NCBI GenBank assembly: GCA_035552275.1
Contig: DASZLR010000295.1
Coordinates: forward strand, 1-9,177
Length of the DNA stretch: 9,177 nucleotides
Reading direction: 5' to 3'
DNA from: DASVLX01 sp035552275
Lineage (GTDB): Bacteria; Actinomycetota; Actinomycetes; Mycobacteriales; Pseudonocardiaceae
The position numbers were made by a program, and so were the translations under genes. Positions within the stretch are counted from its first letter, which is position 1. Each line of letters opens with the position of its first letter. Below are positions 1 to 9,173 of this stretch, in pieces. Below the pieces are notes generated by a model, which made no database searches, was not told where the DNA came from, and saw nothing but the letters and a program-made list of their open reading frames with translations.

Positions 1-709
1 CGGCCTGGGCGGCGCGGCGGATCCCGCGCCGCATGACGACGATGTTGACCGTCATCAGCGTGCCGATCGTGCCGATCATCAGCACCTGGGACAAGCCGGC
101 CATGGTCGACACCGGCAGGCTGTACGCCAGCGGAATCCGCACGATCGCCTCGGTCAGCAGGCCGACGCCCCAGATCACGCTGCTCAGCCGGACGCCGCGT
201 CGCATCCCCGGCGATGCGGCGTATCGAGCCTCCATCTCGGCCGCGCGCTCGCCGGCGAACCTGCGGGCGGCGTAGTAGACCAGCGGCTTGCCGATCACCG
301 CGCTGATCAGGAACGCGGCGGCCAGCAGCCCGGTGCCGAACGAGTCCTTGACGATCAGGAACCGCGGGTCGCCGGAGACGAGCGCGCTGAGCAGGCCGAT
401 GGTGAAGACGCCGAGCATGAAGCCGGAGAAGATCTCCAGCCGCCGGGCCTTGATCGCCTCCGCGACCAGCAGGCAGCCGGATACCAGCGCGCCGGCCAGC
501 AGCGCGCCCCAGTCGCTGACGCCCAGGGCGTGCAGGCCGTAGTAGGCGGCGGTCGGGGCGCCGATGTCGCGGACCAGGCTCGGCAGCAGGCCACGCACCA
601 TCGCCGGGCCGCCGACCTGCTGGGCCGACGGAATCGGGGAGGTCGGGGCGGCTTGGTCGGCGGGGTTCGCCGGGTTCACAGTCGCGGTGGCAGTGATGGT
701 GACCGACAT
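1..709 (-). CDS. VC0807-like multi-pass membrane protein, C-terminus cut by window edge
   Basis: The reading frame is open from an ATG at 709 to the window edge, giving 236 visible codons; the stop lies outside. GGAG sits six bases before the ATG and supports this start. Residues 1-35 are rich in Ala, Pro and Thr and look disordered and cytoplasmic. After that come hydrophobic segments at about 50-64, 68-86, 94-111, 124-146, 175-192 and 203-226, separated by short basic loops (KARR near 87-90, ARRF near 148-151, MRRGIRR near 226-232). The pattern of a small residue-rich helix, then 'DPRFLIVKDS', then a helix ending 'GKPLVYYAARRFAGE' resembles the bacterial family annotated as VC0807, whose function is unknown to me. 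I infer an inner-membrane protein with no assigned substrate. It follows mazG after a 126-base gap holding hairpins, so it may be a separate transcription unit. The membrane-protein call is firm; the family name is from memory of the motif pattern. Confidence 0.72.
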   Translation of the reverse strand, partial: MSVTITATATVNPANPADQAAPTSPIPSAQQVGGPAMVRGLLPSLVRDIGAPTAAYYGLHALGVSDWGALLAGALVSGCLLVAEAIKARRLEIFSGFMLGVFTIGLLSALVSGDPRFLIVKDSFGTGLLAAAFLISAVIGKPLVYYAARRFAGERAAEMEARYAASPGMRRGVRLSSVIWGVGLLTEAIVRIPLAYSLPVSTMAGLSQVLMIGTIGTLMTVNIVVMRRGIRRAAQA

Positions 710-715
710 GGCTGG

Positions 716-719
716 CTCC
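716..719 (-). promoter_or_regulatory. Ribosome binding site of the membrane protein gene
   Basis: GGAG on the minus strand lies six bases before the ATG at 709. It fixes the start of the VC0807-like gene, because the next in-frame ATG is at residue 37 and would remove only the disordered N-terminus. Confidence 0.6.
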
Positions 720-743
720 GTCCGGGCGGTTTCGGCTTTCCCT

Positions 744-755
744 GTTGCCAGCAAC
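744..755. promoter_or_regulatory. Dyad GTTGC-CA-GCAAC upstream of the membrane protein gene
   Basis: Two perfect 5-base arms (744-748 and 751-755) are separated by two bases, 35 bases before the start codon at 709. The two-base loop is too short for a normal hairpin, so a DNA operator is more likely than an RNA structure. On the minus strand the dyad overlaps TAGCGT (759-754), which fits the actinobacterial -10 pattern TAnnnT. A perfect TTGACA lies at 789-784, but the spacing to TAGCGT is 24 bases, too long for a standard sigma-70-type promoter. The promoter reading is therefore weak; the dyad itself is plain. Confidence 0.3.
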
Positions 756-788
756 GCTATGGGCGCGGCCGAATCGGCGGACCTGTCA

Positions 789-807
789 AGCCGCACAACT
801 GTGGGCT
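789..807 (-). terminator. Hairpin AGCC-CAC / GTG-GGCT with one bulged base, after mazG
   Basis: Arms 789-796 and 801-807 form seven base pairs around the four-base loop 797-800, with G793 bulged. It lies about 30 bases beyond the mazG stop in the direction of transcription. No T-run follows on the minus strand, so it would be an atypical intrinsic terminator, as is common in GC-rich actinobacteria, or a 3'-end stabilising structure. Confidence 0.3.
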
Positions 808-813
808 GACATC

Positions 814-834
814 CGTCATGCCGGTGCCATGACG
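814..834. repeat. Perfect 7-bp inverted repeat abutting the mazG stop codon
   Basis: CGTCATG (814-820) and CATGACG (828-834) are exact reverse complements around a seven-base loop. The repeat begins one base after the mazG stop codon (838-836). It may form the first hairpin of a tandem 3'-end structure with 789-807, or may be a protein-binding dyad. No T-tract follows. Confidence 0.4.
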
Positions 835-835
835 A

Positions 836-1864
836 CTAGCCAACCGGCCAGTGCGCCCGCCAGGCGTCGGCGTCGAGCGTGGCCGGATCAAGGCCGGCGG
901 CACGGGCCGATCGCTCGGCGGCACGGATGTCGGCGGCGAACTGGCGAGCCACCGCGCGCAACTCCCCCTCGGGCTCGCCGCCGGCCAGCTTCGCCCGAGC
1001 GGCCAAGCCGAACAGCGCCAACCCAACCAGCTCGGTTCCCGGCTCGCCGTCACCGCCGGGCAGCAGGTCCGCCGGCAGCCCGGCGCGGGTCGCCCGCTGC
1101 ACCAGCTTGGCGGCCAGCGCGACCGCCGGCTGACCGAGCGCCACACCGTCCACACTGGACTCGCGCTGTTTCTCCTCGCGCTTCAGCTCTTCCCAGCGGC
1201 GTTCCTGGGACGCCGCGTCCTTCACCGCCGGGTCGCCCTCGGCGAACACATGCGGGTGCCGGCCGACGAGCTTGGCCACCAACTCGCCGGCGACGTCGTC
1301 GACGGTGAACGGATCGCCGGCGTCCTCGGCCGCGACCCGCGCGTGGAACAGCACCTGCAACAGCACATCGCCAAGTTCCTCGCGCAACGCGACCCGATCG
1401 CCGTCCTCGATCGCGTCCAGCAGCTCGAAGGTCTCTTCGACCAGGTACTGCCGCAGGGTCTGGTGGGTCTGCGCCGCGTCCCACGGGCAGCCGCCCGGCG
1501 AGCGCAGCCGGTCCATCACCGACACGGCGGCCAGCAGCTCCGCGCCGGCCGGCGACGCCGTGCCGATCAACGGGATTCCGGCGGCGAGCGCGGCGGACGC
1601 TCCGGGGTCGTCGGTGTCGGCGACGATCAGCAGCACCGGATGCTCCACCGCCTCCCGGCACAGCGCCTCGGGTGCCGGCGCCGGCTCAAAGGACGTGAAG
1701 GCGGCGGATTCAGCGCGCAGACCAGCGCCGACATAGACACGGGCGGCGGTGCGCAGCAGCGGCACGGCGGCGACCGGCAGCACGGCCCCCAACCGGGGAT
1801 CCAGCACCACGACAGCGGATTCGGACAGTGCGGACGGAGCGGACAGGGAGTGCGCGGAGGTCAC
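836..1864 (-). CDS. mazG: MazG nucleoside triphosphate pyrophosphohydrolase, actinobacterial type
   Basis: MazG hydrolyses nucleoside triphosphates to monophosphate and pyrophosphate in the cytoplasm; family members clear non-canonical or oxidised nucleotides, and E. coli MazG also affects ppGpp levels. The 342-residue product has an N-terminal extension (about 1-113) of the kind seen in actinobacterial MazG, then the catalytic domain (about 114-230). Visible landmarks are CPWD (126-129), the EExxE metal motif EETFE (143-147), ExxD in EELGD (162-166) and GRHPHVF (201-207). A second MazG-like helical unit (about 247-325) lacks the acidic residues and looks non-catalytic. The start is a GTG whose last bases overlap the stop of the lipoprotein gene (GTGA, 1864-1861). 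No good Shine-Dalgarno sequence lies just before it, so translation is probably coupled. mazG lying downstream of mfd is typical of actinobacteria, although here two genes intervene. Confidence 0.95.
   Translation of the reverse strand: MTSAHSLSAPSALSESAVVVLDPRLGAVLPVAAVPLLRTAARVYVGAGLRAESAAFTSFEPAPAPEALCREAVEHPVLLIVADTDDPGASAALAAGIPLIGTASPAGAELLAAVSVMDRLRSPGGCPWDAAQTHQTLRQYLVEETFELLDAIEDGDRVALREELGDVLLQVLFHARVAAEDAGDPFTVDDVAGELVAKLVGRHPHVFAEGDPAVKDAASQERRWEELKREEKQRESSVDGVALGQPAVALAAKLVQRATRAGLPADLLPGGDGEPGTELVGLALFGLAARAKLAGGEPEGELRAVARQFAADIRAAERSARAAGLDPATLDADAWRAHWPVG
1861..1864 (-). other. GTGA stop-start overlap coupling the lipoprotein gene to mazG
   Basis: TGA (1863-1861) ends the lipoprotein gene and GTG (1864-1862) begins mazG, sharing four bases. 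The bases just before the GTG contain no close Shine-Dalgarno match (the nearest GGAG is more than 20 bases away). Re-initiation by ribosomes finishing the lipoprotein is the simplest model. Confidence 0.8.
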
Positions 1865-2826
1865 GATCGAACGGTACGGACCGGGATCTCCACGCCCAGC
1901 GCCTGGTCCGCCGACGCCACCACCGTCACGCTCACCGGGTCCCAGACGCCGTAACGCGGGCTGATCCGGACCCCGAGTTGGCTCGCGATCGGTTGCAGCA
2001 GCGCGGTTCCGACGTTGACCAGCGTCTGCGCGTCCGCGTTGGCGGCCGCGTGCCCGGCGGTGGTGGCCGGGGTCGCCGGAACAATGTCGCGCTGGCGGAC
2101 GACCGCGACGGTCCACGGCCCGCCCTGCTGACGCTGGTACACCACGACCGTCCCGGCGGCGACGCCGAACAGCGGGTAGTCGTTGTACGGCTGTTGGTTG
2201 TTGGCCTCGTTCTGCGCGGCGCTGGCGAACACGTCCGCCAGCGAGTACGCCTGGCCGACCTGGCCCGAGCCGCCGGCCTGCTTCGCCGCCGTGAGCACCG
2301 AGGGGAACGAGTCCGGGTTGGCGGCGAGTTGGTGGGCGGTGTTGACCGCGTCGGTCCGGTTGGTCAGCGCCACGTAGTCGAAGGTGACCGAGAGCCGGTC
2401 GGCGTAGGCGCGGGCCAACGATTCCTCGGCCACGCTGTCGTAGGCGAGGTCGTTGACCGCGGCCGGGTCGTAGGTGAGCTGCTTGGCGACCGCGTCCGCG
2501 CCGCCGCTGCTGGCGATGGCCTGGTCCACCTGTTGCTGGTCGACGGTGAGCCGCTCGCGCTGCTGCGCGGCCAGCACCAGTTGGTGCGTCACCCGCTCGC
2601 CGACGATCATCCGGGACACCGTGTCCAGGGTGCCCTGCTGCTGATCGGTGCGGGCCTGCGCCTGCGCGTTGAGGATGGTGGTCAGCTCCTGCTGCACGGT
2701 GTCCACCGAGATCACCGTGTTGCCCACGATGGCCGCCGCGTTGACCTGGCTGGGGCCGGACGCGCAGCCGGCGAGCCCGATCGACCCGGCGCAGGCGGTG
2801 ACCGCCAGCAGGATGATCCTTCTCAC
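1861..2826 (-). CDS. SurA-like lipoprotein, putative envelope chaperone
   Basis: The 321-residue product begins with a lipoprotein signal peptide: basic MRR, a hydrophobic core, and the lipobox L18-A19-G20-C21, predicting lipid attachment at Cys21 and anchoring to the outer face of the cytoplasmic membrane. Residues about 29-140 are helical and Gln/Ala-rich and resemble the SurA N-terminal chaperone domain. Residues about 146-248 have the strand-helix layout of a parvulin peptidyl-prolyl isomerase but lack the usual His-Ile-Leu opening (here F149-D150-Y151-V152), so isomerase activity is doubtful. A conserved-looking ISPRYGVWDP segment (288-297) lies near the C-terminus, as in other actinobacterial proteins annotated as SurA N-terminal-domain lipoproteins. 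The start is a GTG six bases after the stop of the upstream gene, without a strong Shine-Dalgarno sequence; it was chosen because it gives an intact signal peptide. The role in folding exported proteins is inferred from the family. Confidence 0.85.
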   Translation of the reverse strand: MRRIILLAVTACAGSIGLAGCASGPSQVNAAAIVGNTVISVDTVQQELTTILNAQAQARTDQQQGTLDTVSRMIVGERVTHQLVLAAQQRERLTVDQQQVDQAIASSGGADAVAKQLTYDPAAVNDLAYDSVAEESLARAYADRLSVTFDYVALTNRTDAVNTAHQLAANPDSFPSVLTAAKQAGGSGQVGQAYSLADVFASAAQNEANNQQPYNDYPLFGVAAGTVVVYQRQQGGPWTVAVVRQRDIVPATPATTAGHAAANADAQTLVNVGTALLQPIASQLGVRISPRYGVWDPVSVTVVASADQALGVEIPVRTVRS

Positions 2827-2832
2827 AGCCGC

Positions 2833-5106
2833 CTACTGTGCCACAGGTCCGGCCACCGGTCCCTCGCCGGGCTTGGCCGGCGTGGGGTCGGCGAGCATGG
2901 CGGCGATGTCGGCGGTGATCTGGTCGGCGGACATCGTGTCGCGCCGGCAGACCGCGGTCACACCGCCGGCACGCCAGCGCGCCAATGCCTTGTCGCTGGC
3001 CACATCCGGCACGATGATCTCGCAGCCCAGTTCGCGCAGCACGCCGGCGACCGCCGGACCGAGCCTGGTGACCAGCGCCTGCGGTGTCGCCTCGGCCTGC
3101 CGGACCAGCCACGGACCGATCTCGGCGGCCCTGATCGGCCACTCGTCCACGAACAGCAGATCGCTGGCGGACGCGCCGAAGTCGGTCAGCATCACGCCGA
3201 CTCCCATGCCCACCAACACTTCCAGGTTCTCCCGCGCGTCCCCGTCGACACCGCGCAGCGCGGGCGTCGGGAAGCCCAGCCACACCGCGTCCGGCGGCGC
3301 CGCGTACTCGCGCAGCGCCGTCCGCACGGTCCGCACCAGATCTGGATCGCTGGCCTGCGACACGGTCAGCCCGACGCCGACGGCCGGGGTCCGCGCGCCG
3401 AACCGCTCGCGCCAGCGCATCGCCTGCGCGTACGCCGCGCGTACCAGCCAGCCGCCCAGCGACAGCACCGCGCCGGTCTCCTCGGCCAGTTCCAGGCACT
3501 CGGCGTGGCCGAGCAGGCCGCGTTCCGGGTGCTGCCAACGCAATCGGGCCGCGATGCCGCCGAGGCTACCCAGACTGTCGTCGGCCAGTGAGGTCCACGG
3601 CTGCCAGGCGACGGTCAGTTCGCCGAACTCCAGCGCGCCGGGCAGCGCGGCGGCCAGGGTGAGCCGTTCCCGGTCCTGGTGGTCGCGGTAGACGTCGTAG
3701 AGACTCCACTGTCGCTTGCCGATCGCCCGCGCCCGGCGCAGCGTGACGTCGGCCTGCCGGATCAGTTCCGCCGGCTCGGTCTCGCCGGTCCGCCCGTGCG
3801 CGACGCCGACGCACGCCGAGACGGCGACGCCGATCCCGCCCGCCTCTTCCAGATAGACCGGTTCGGCCAGTTCCTCGTTGATCCGGTTCACCGTGCCCAG
3901 CACATCCGGCTGGCCGGCGGCGTCATCGGGGTTCTCCGGCAGCAGCACGGCGAACTCGTCGCCGCCGATCCGGGCGACCAACGCCTCGTTGGCCTCAGCG
4001 TCCGGATCACCGGAACCGACGACGAACAGATCCTCCAGCCGGCGGGCGATGGTGGACAGCAGCCGGTCGCCGGCCGCCGGCCCGATTCCGTTGTTGACAA
4101 CGGAAAAACCGTCCAGGTCGAGGTGGTAGAGGGTGACCCCCGAAGCGTCAGCGCCGCGCGGCTGGCCGAGCACGGTCTGCAGCCGGGACAGCAGGTACTG
4201 CCGGTTGGGCAGGTTGGTCAGCCCGTCGTGCAGCGCCTGCTGGATCATCCCCTCCTGCAGGTAGTGCAGCTCGCTGACGTTCTCCACGATGGTGAGCGAG
4301 CCGGTGGGCTCGCCGTCCGCCTCGCCGAGCGCCGACACCGCGAGGTACACCCAGGAGACCGTGCCGTCGCCGCCCACCAGCCGGCGGCGCCTGCGGAACC
4401 GGTCGCCGCGCCGCTCGAACAGCTCCTGGTAGCTGTCCATCAGGCTGGCGTCCTCGGGGTGGAAGAACTCGTCCAGCCGGTGGCCGAGCAGTTCGTCCGC
4501 GTCGCGGCCGAGGATCTCCCGCAGCGCCGGGTTCACCCGGATCAGCGTGCCGTCCACATCGGCGCGGGCGATGCCGACCGGCGCCCGGTTGAACATCTCG
4601 CGGAGCTGCTCTTCCTGCCGGTACAGGTCCTGCTCGGCTTTGGACTCGGCCAACAACATCGCCTTCTTGACGTTCTCCTGCTGGCCGAACAGCCAGTCGC
4701 GCAAGGCGGTGACGTAGCCGGCGGTGATCGCACCGGTCAGCGCGGCGACGCGGGCGACCGGATCGGCGATGCCACAAGTGATCGCGAACGCCAGCAGCGG
4801 CTGGGTGAGTGTGGTGATCGTCGCCGGCAGGCTCTCGTCGGTGGTGCAGCCCACGTCGACCAGCGCGTGGCCGACCCGCTCCCCGGCGGTCGCGGTGAAC
4901 GGGTCCGCGCAGCACGCGTCGAGCAGTTCGTCAACCAGGGTGCGCAGTTCGTCGCCGAGCTCGGATCGGGGCAGCGGCGCGCAGGTGGCGACGGTGAGCG
5001 CCGTCGCCCATCGGCGGGCCACATCCGCCCGGTCGGGGAGGCCGAAGTCGTCTGGGTACCCGGAGACGCCGGTGGGTGGGCGGCCGGGATTCGAGGGGGA
5101 TGCCAT
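2833..5106 (-). CDS. PAS-GGDEF-EAL protein with degenerate EAL domain (c-di-GMP signalling)
   Basis: This 757-residue, apparently soluble protein has a helical N-terminal region (about 25-150), a short linker helix (about 150-170), a PAS/PAC sensor (about 168-285), a GGDEF diguanylate cyclase domain (about 285-475) and an EAL-like domain (about 495-725). In GGDEF, HDGLTNLPNR (293-302), D330-L331-D332, N338 and the signature G381-G382-D383-E384-F385 are present. However, K is replaced by S335, the usual D after N338 is N339, and GH is GP (342-343). No RxxD inhibitory site precedes the signature. In EAL the signature is A519-A520-R521, the DDFG motif is T641-D642-F643-G644, and the Asn, Glu and Lys metal and catalytic positions are not recognisable, so phosphodiesterase activity is very unlikely. 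The ATG at 5106 was chosen because CAGGA lies six bases upstream; the frame stays open to 5346, but that extension is Arg-rich and unconvincing. It probably makes c-di-GMP or senses GTP or c-di-GMP under PAS control. Confidence 0.9.
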   Translation of the reverse strand: MASPSNPGRPPTGVSGYPDDFGLPDRADVARRWATALTVATCAPLPRSELGDELRTLVDELLDACCADPFTATAGERVGHALVDVGCTTDESLPATITTLTQPLLAFAITCGIADPVARVAALTGAITAGYVTALRDWLFGQQENVKKAMLLAESKAEQDLYRQEEQLREMFNRAPVGIARADVDGTLIRVNPALREILGRDADELLGHRLDEFFHPEDASLMDSYQELFERRGDRFRRRRRLVGGDGTVSWVYLAVSALGEADGEPTGSLTIVENVSELHYLQEGMIQQALHDGLTNLPNRQYLLSRLQTVLGQPRGADASGVTLYHLDLDGFSVVNNGIGPAAGDRLLSTIARRLEDLFVVGSGDPDAEANEALVARIGGDEFAVLLPENPDDAAGQPDVLGTVNRINEELAEPVYLEEAGGIGVAVSACVGVAHGRTGETEPAELIRQADVTLRRARAIGKRQWSLYDVYRDHQDRERLTLAAALPGALEFGELTVAWQPWTSLADDSLGSLGGIAARLRWQHPERGLLGHAECLELAEETGAVLSLGGWLVRAAYAQAMRWRERFGARTPAVGVGLTVSQASDPDLVRTVRTALREYAAPPDAVWLGFPTPALRGVDGDARENLEVLVGMGVGVMLTDFGASASDLLFVDEWPIRAAEIGPWLVRQAEATPQALVTRLGPAVAGVLRELGCEIIVPDVASDKALARWRAGGVTAVCRRDTMSADQITADIAAMLADPTPAKPGEGPVAGPVAQ

Positions 5107-5112
5107 CACTGG

Positions 5113-5117
5113 TCCTG
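5113..5117 (-). promoter_or_regulatory. Ribosome binding site fixing the start of the c-di-GMP gene
   Basis: CAGGA on the minus strand ends six bases before the ATG at 5106. A GTG directly upstream (5109) would be only three bases away, so the ATG is preferred. Confidence 0.55.
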
Positions 5118-5284
5118 CGGAATCGACTACTCGCCGTGACGACCTGCCGCGCCTACCGCTGCCGATGGGGGGCCACGATGCCGGCATCTCCCGTCGTCCA
5201 CTTCGTTCTCTGCGCCAAATTCCGCGCCGTCTGCGCCACGATGTGCTCCTGAGCAGCTCGACTACCGATACGGCCCCGACCGTG

Positions 5285-5295
5285 CACACTGTGTG
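5285..5295. promoter_or_regulatory. Odd-centred dyad CACAC-T-GTGTG in the leader
   Basis: CACAC (5285-5289) and GTGTG (5291-5295) are perfect reverse complements around T5290. It lies about 60 bases downstream of the proposed -10 element. A second dyad of the same form, CCACC-G-GGTGG (5309-5319), is centred 24 bases away. They could be operator half-sites or chance palindromes; no named regulator can be assigned. Confidence 0.25.
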
Positions 5296-5352
5296 ACGAC
5301 CAGCGCGACCACCGGGTGGCAGCAATCGGCTGATCGCCGTGAACAATGCCCG

Positions 5353-5381
5353 ACCTTAATGCTGAAAGTGGTTCATGGCAG
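5353..5381 (-). promoter_or_regulatory. Candidate promoter for the c-di-GMP gene / lipoprotein / mazG operon
   Basis: On the minus strand, CTGCCA (5381-5376) matches four of six bases of TTGACA and is followed, after exactly 17 bases, by TAAGGT (5358-5353), a perfect match to the actinobacterial -10 pattern TAnnnT. Transcription would start near 5346, leaving a leader of about 240 bases before the ATG at 5106. The element sits in the locally AT-richer part of the gap, as promoters in GC-rich genomes often do. Confidence 0.45.
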
Positions 5382-5452
5382 CCACATACACCCGATCGGA
5401 CTAGTGGTCGCTACTCGATCGACAAGAGATCGTCGCGCATTCTCACCTTCCG

Positions 5453-9097
<3,645 letters not shown>

Positions 9098-9103
9098 GAC
9101 GAA

Positions 9104-9109
9104 CCCCTC
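9104..9109 (-). promoter_or_regulatory. Ribosome binding site of mfd
   Basis: GAGGGG on the minus strand ends six bases before the GTG at 9097 and decides the start of mfd at a non-ATG codon. Confidence 0.65.
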
Positions 9110-9114
9110 ATCTC

Positions 9115-9129
9115 GGCCCTGGTCGGGCC
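9115..9129. repeat. Small GC-only inverted repeat in the mfd leader
   Basis: GGCCC (9115-9119) and GGGCC (9125-9129) pair around a five-base loop, five bases upstream of the mfd ribosome binding site. In the mfd transcript it would form a compact hairpin just 5' of the Shine-Dalgarno sequence. Such short GC repeats are frequent by chance at this base composition. Confidence 0.25.
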
Positions 9130-9139
9130 ACGCGAACAG

Positions 9140-9173
9140 ACTCCTGCCCGGGACGAGCCACCACGGCAGGAGT
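9140..9173. terminator. 9-bp perfect inverted repeat upstream of mfd, probable terminator
   Basis: ACTCCTGCC (9140-9148) and GGCAGGAGT (9165-9173) are exact reverse complements around a 16-base loop. The arms are too long to be a likely coincidence. It lies 43 bases before the mfd start codon. The most likely role is a terminator of a gene ending just outside the window, on either strand. On the minus strand it is followed by a short T-containing run (TCTGTTC), not a true T-tract. A role as operator of mfd is the alternative. Confidence 0.5.

Larger units (their letters stand above)
5107..5452. other. 346-base non-coding gap between mfd and the c-di-GMP gene
   Basis: No convincing gene lies here. 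The part next to mfd (5341-5452) is about 52-55% G+C, well below its surroundings, as expected for a regulatory stretch. It contains three GATC-centred elements close together (the palindrome CCGATCGG 5392-5399, and CGATC/GATCG arms at 5416-5420 and 5428-5432). There is also an ACTAGT palindrome at 5400-5405 and two odd-centred dyads at 5285-5295 and 5309-5319. No strong intrinsic terminator with a T-run follows mfd. The frame of the downstream gene remains open to 5346 and would add 80 residues beginning with TTG, but the predicted sequence is basic and low in hydrophobic pattern, so I treat it as untranslated leader. Confidence 0.6.

Noticed and set aside
754..789. A standard sigma-70 promoter made of TTGACA (789-784) and TAGCGT (759-754).
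   Set aside because: The 24-base spacing is too long. Each hexamer is real, but they cannot be paired as a normal promoter.
836..3538. A continuous minus-strand frame of 900 codons that would fuse mazG to a long upstream Arg/Gly/Ala-rich segment.
   Set aside because: Only the last 343 codons (1864-836) look like a protein family. The upstream part runs out of frame through the lipoprotein and c-di-GMP genes and has the Arg/Gly-rich composition typical of a wrong frame in GC-rich DNA.
1828..3591. A long plus-strand frame of 587 codons antisense to the lipoprotein and c-di-GMP genes.
   Set aside because: It is an antisense frame kept open by high third-position GC. It is rich in Arg, Gly, His and Val with no recognisable domain, and it covers well-supported genes on the other strand.
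3679..5139. A 486-codon plus-strand frame opposite the c-di-GMP gene.
   Set aside because: It lies entirely opposite recognisable PAS and GGDEF coding sequence and shows no family motif of its own.
5107..5346. An 80-residue N-terminal extension of the c-di-GMP protein starting at a TTG.
   Set aside because: The segment is Arg-rich and without pattern, the proposed promoter start would coincide with the TTG, and the ATG at 5106 has a well-spaced ribosome binding site. Ribosome profiling could overturn this.
5392..5432. A GATC-rich cluster as a possible replication origin or terminator of mfd.
   Set aside because: There are no DnaA-box repeats, no long AT-rich unwinding region and no T-run after a strong stem; the palindromes are short.
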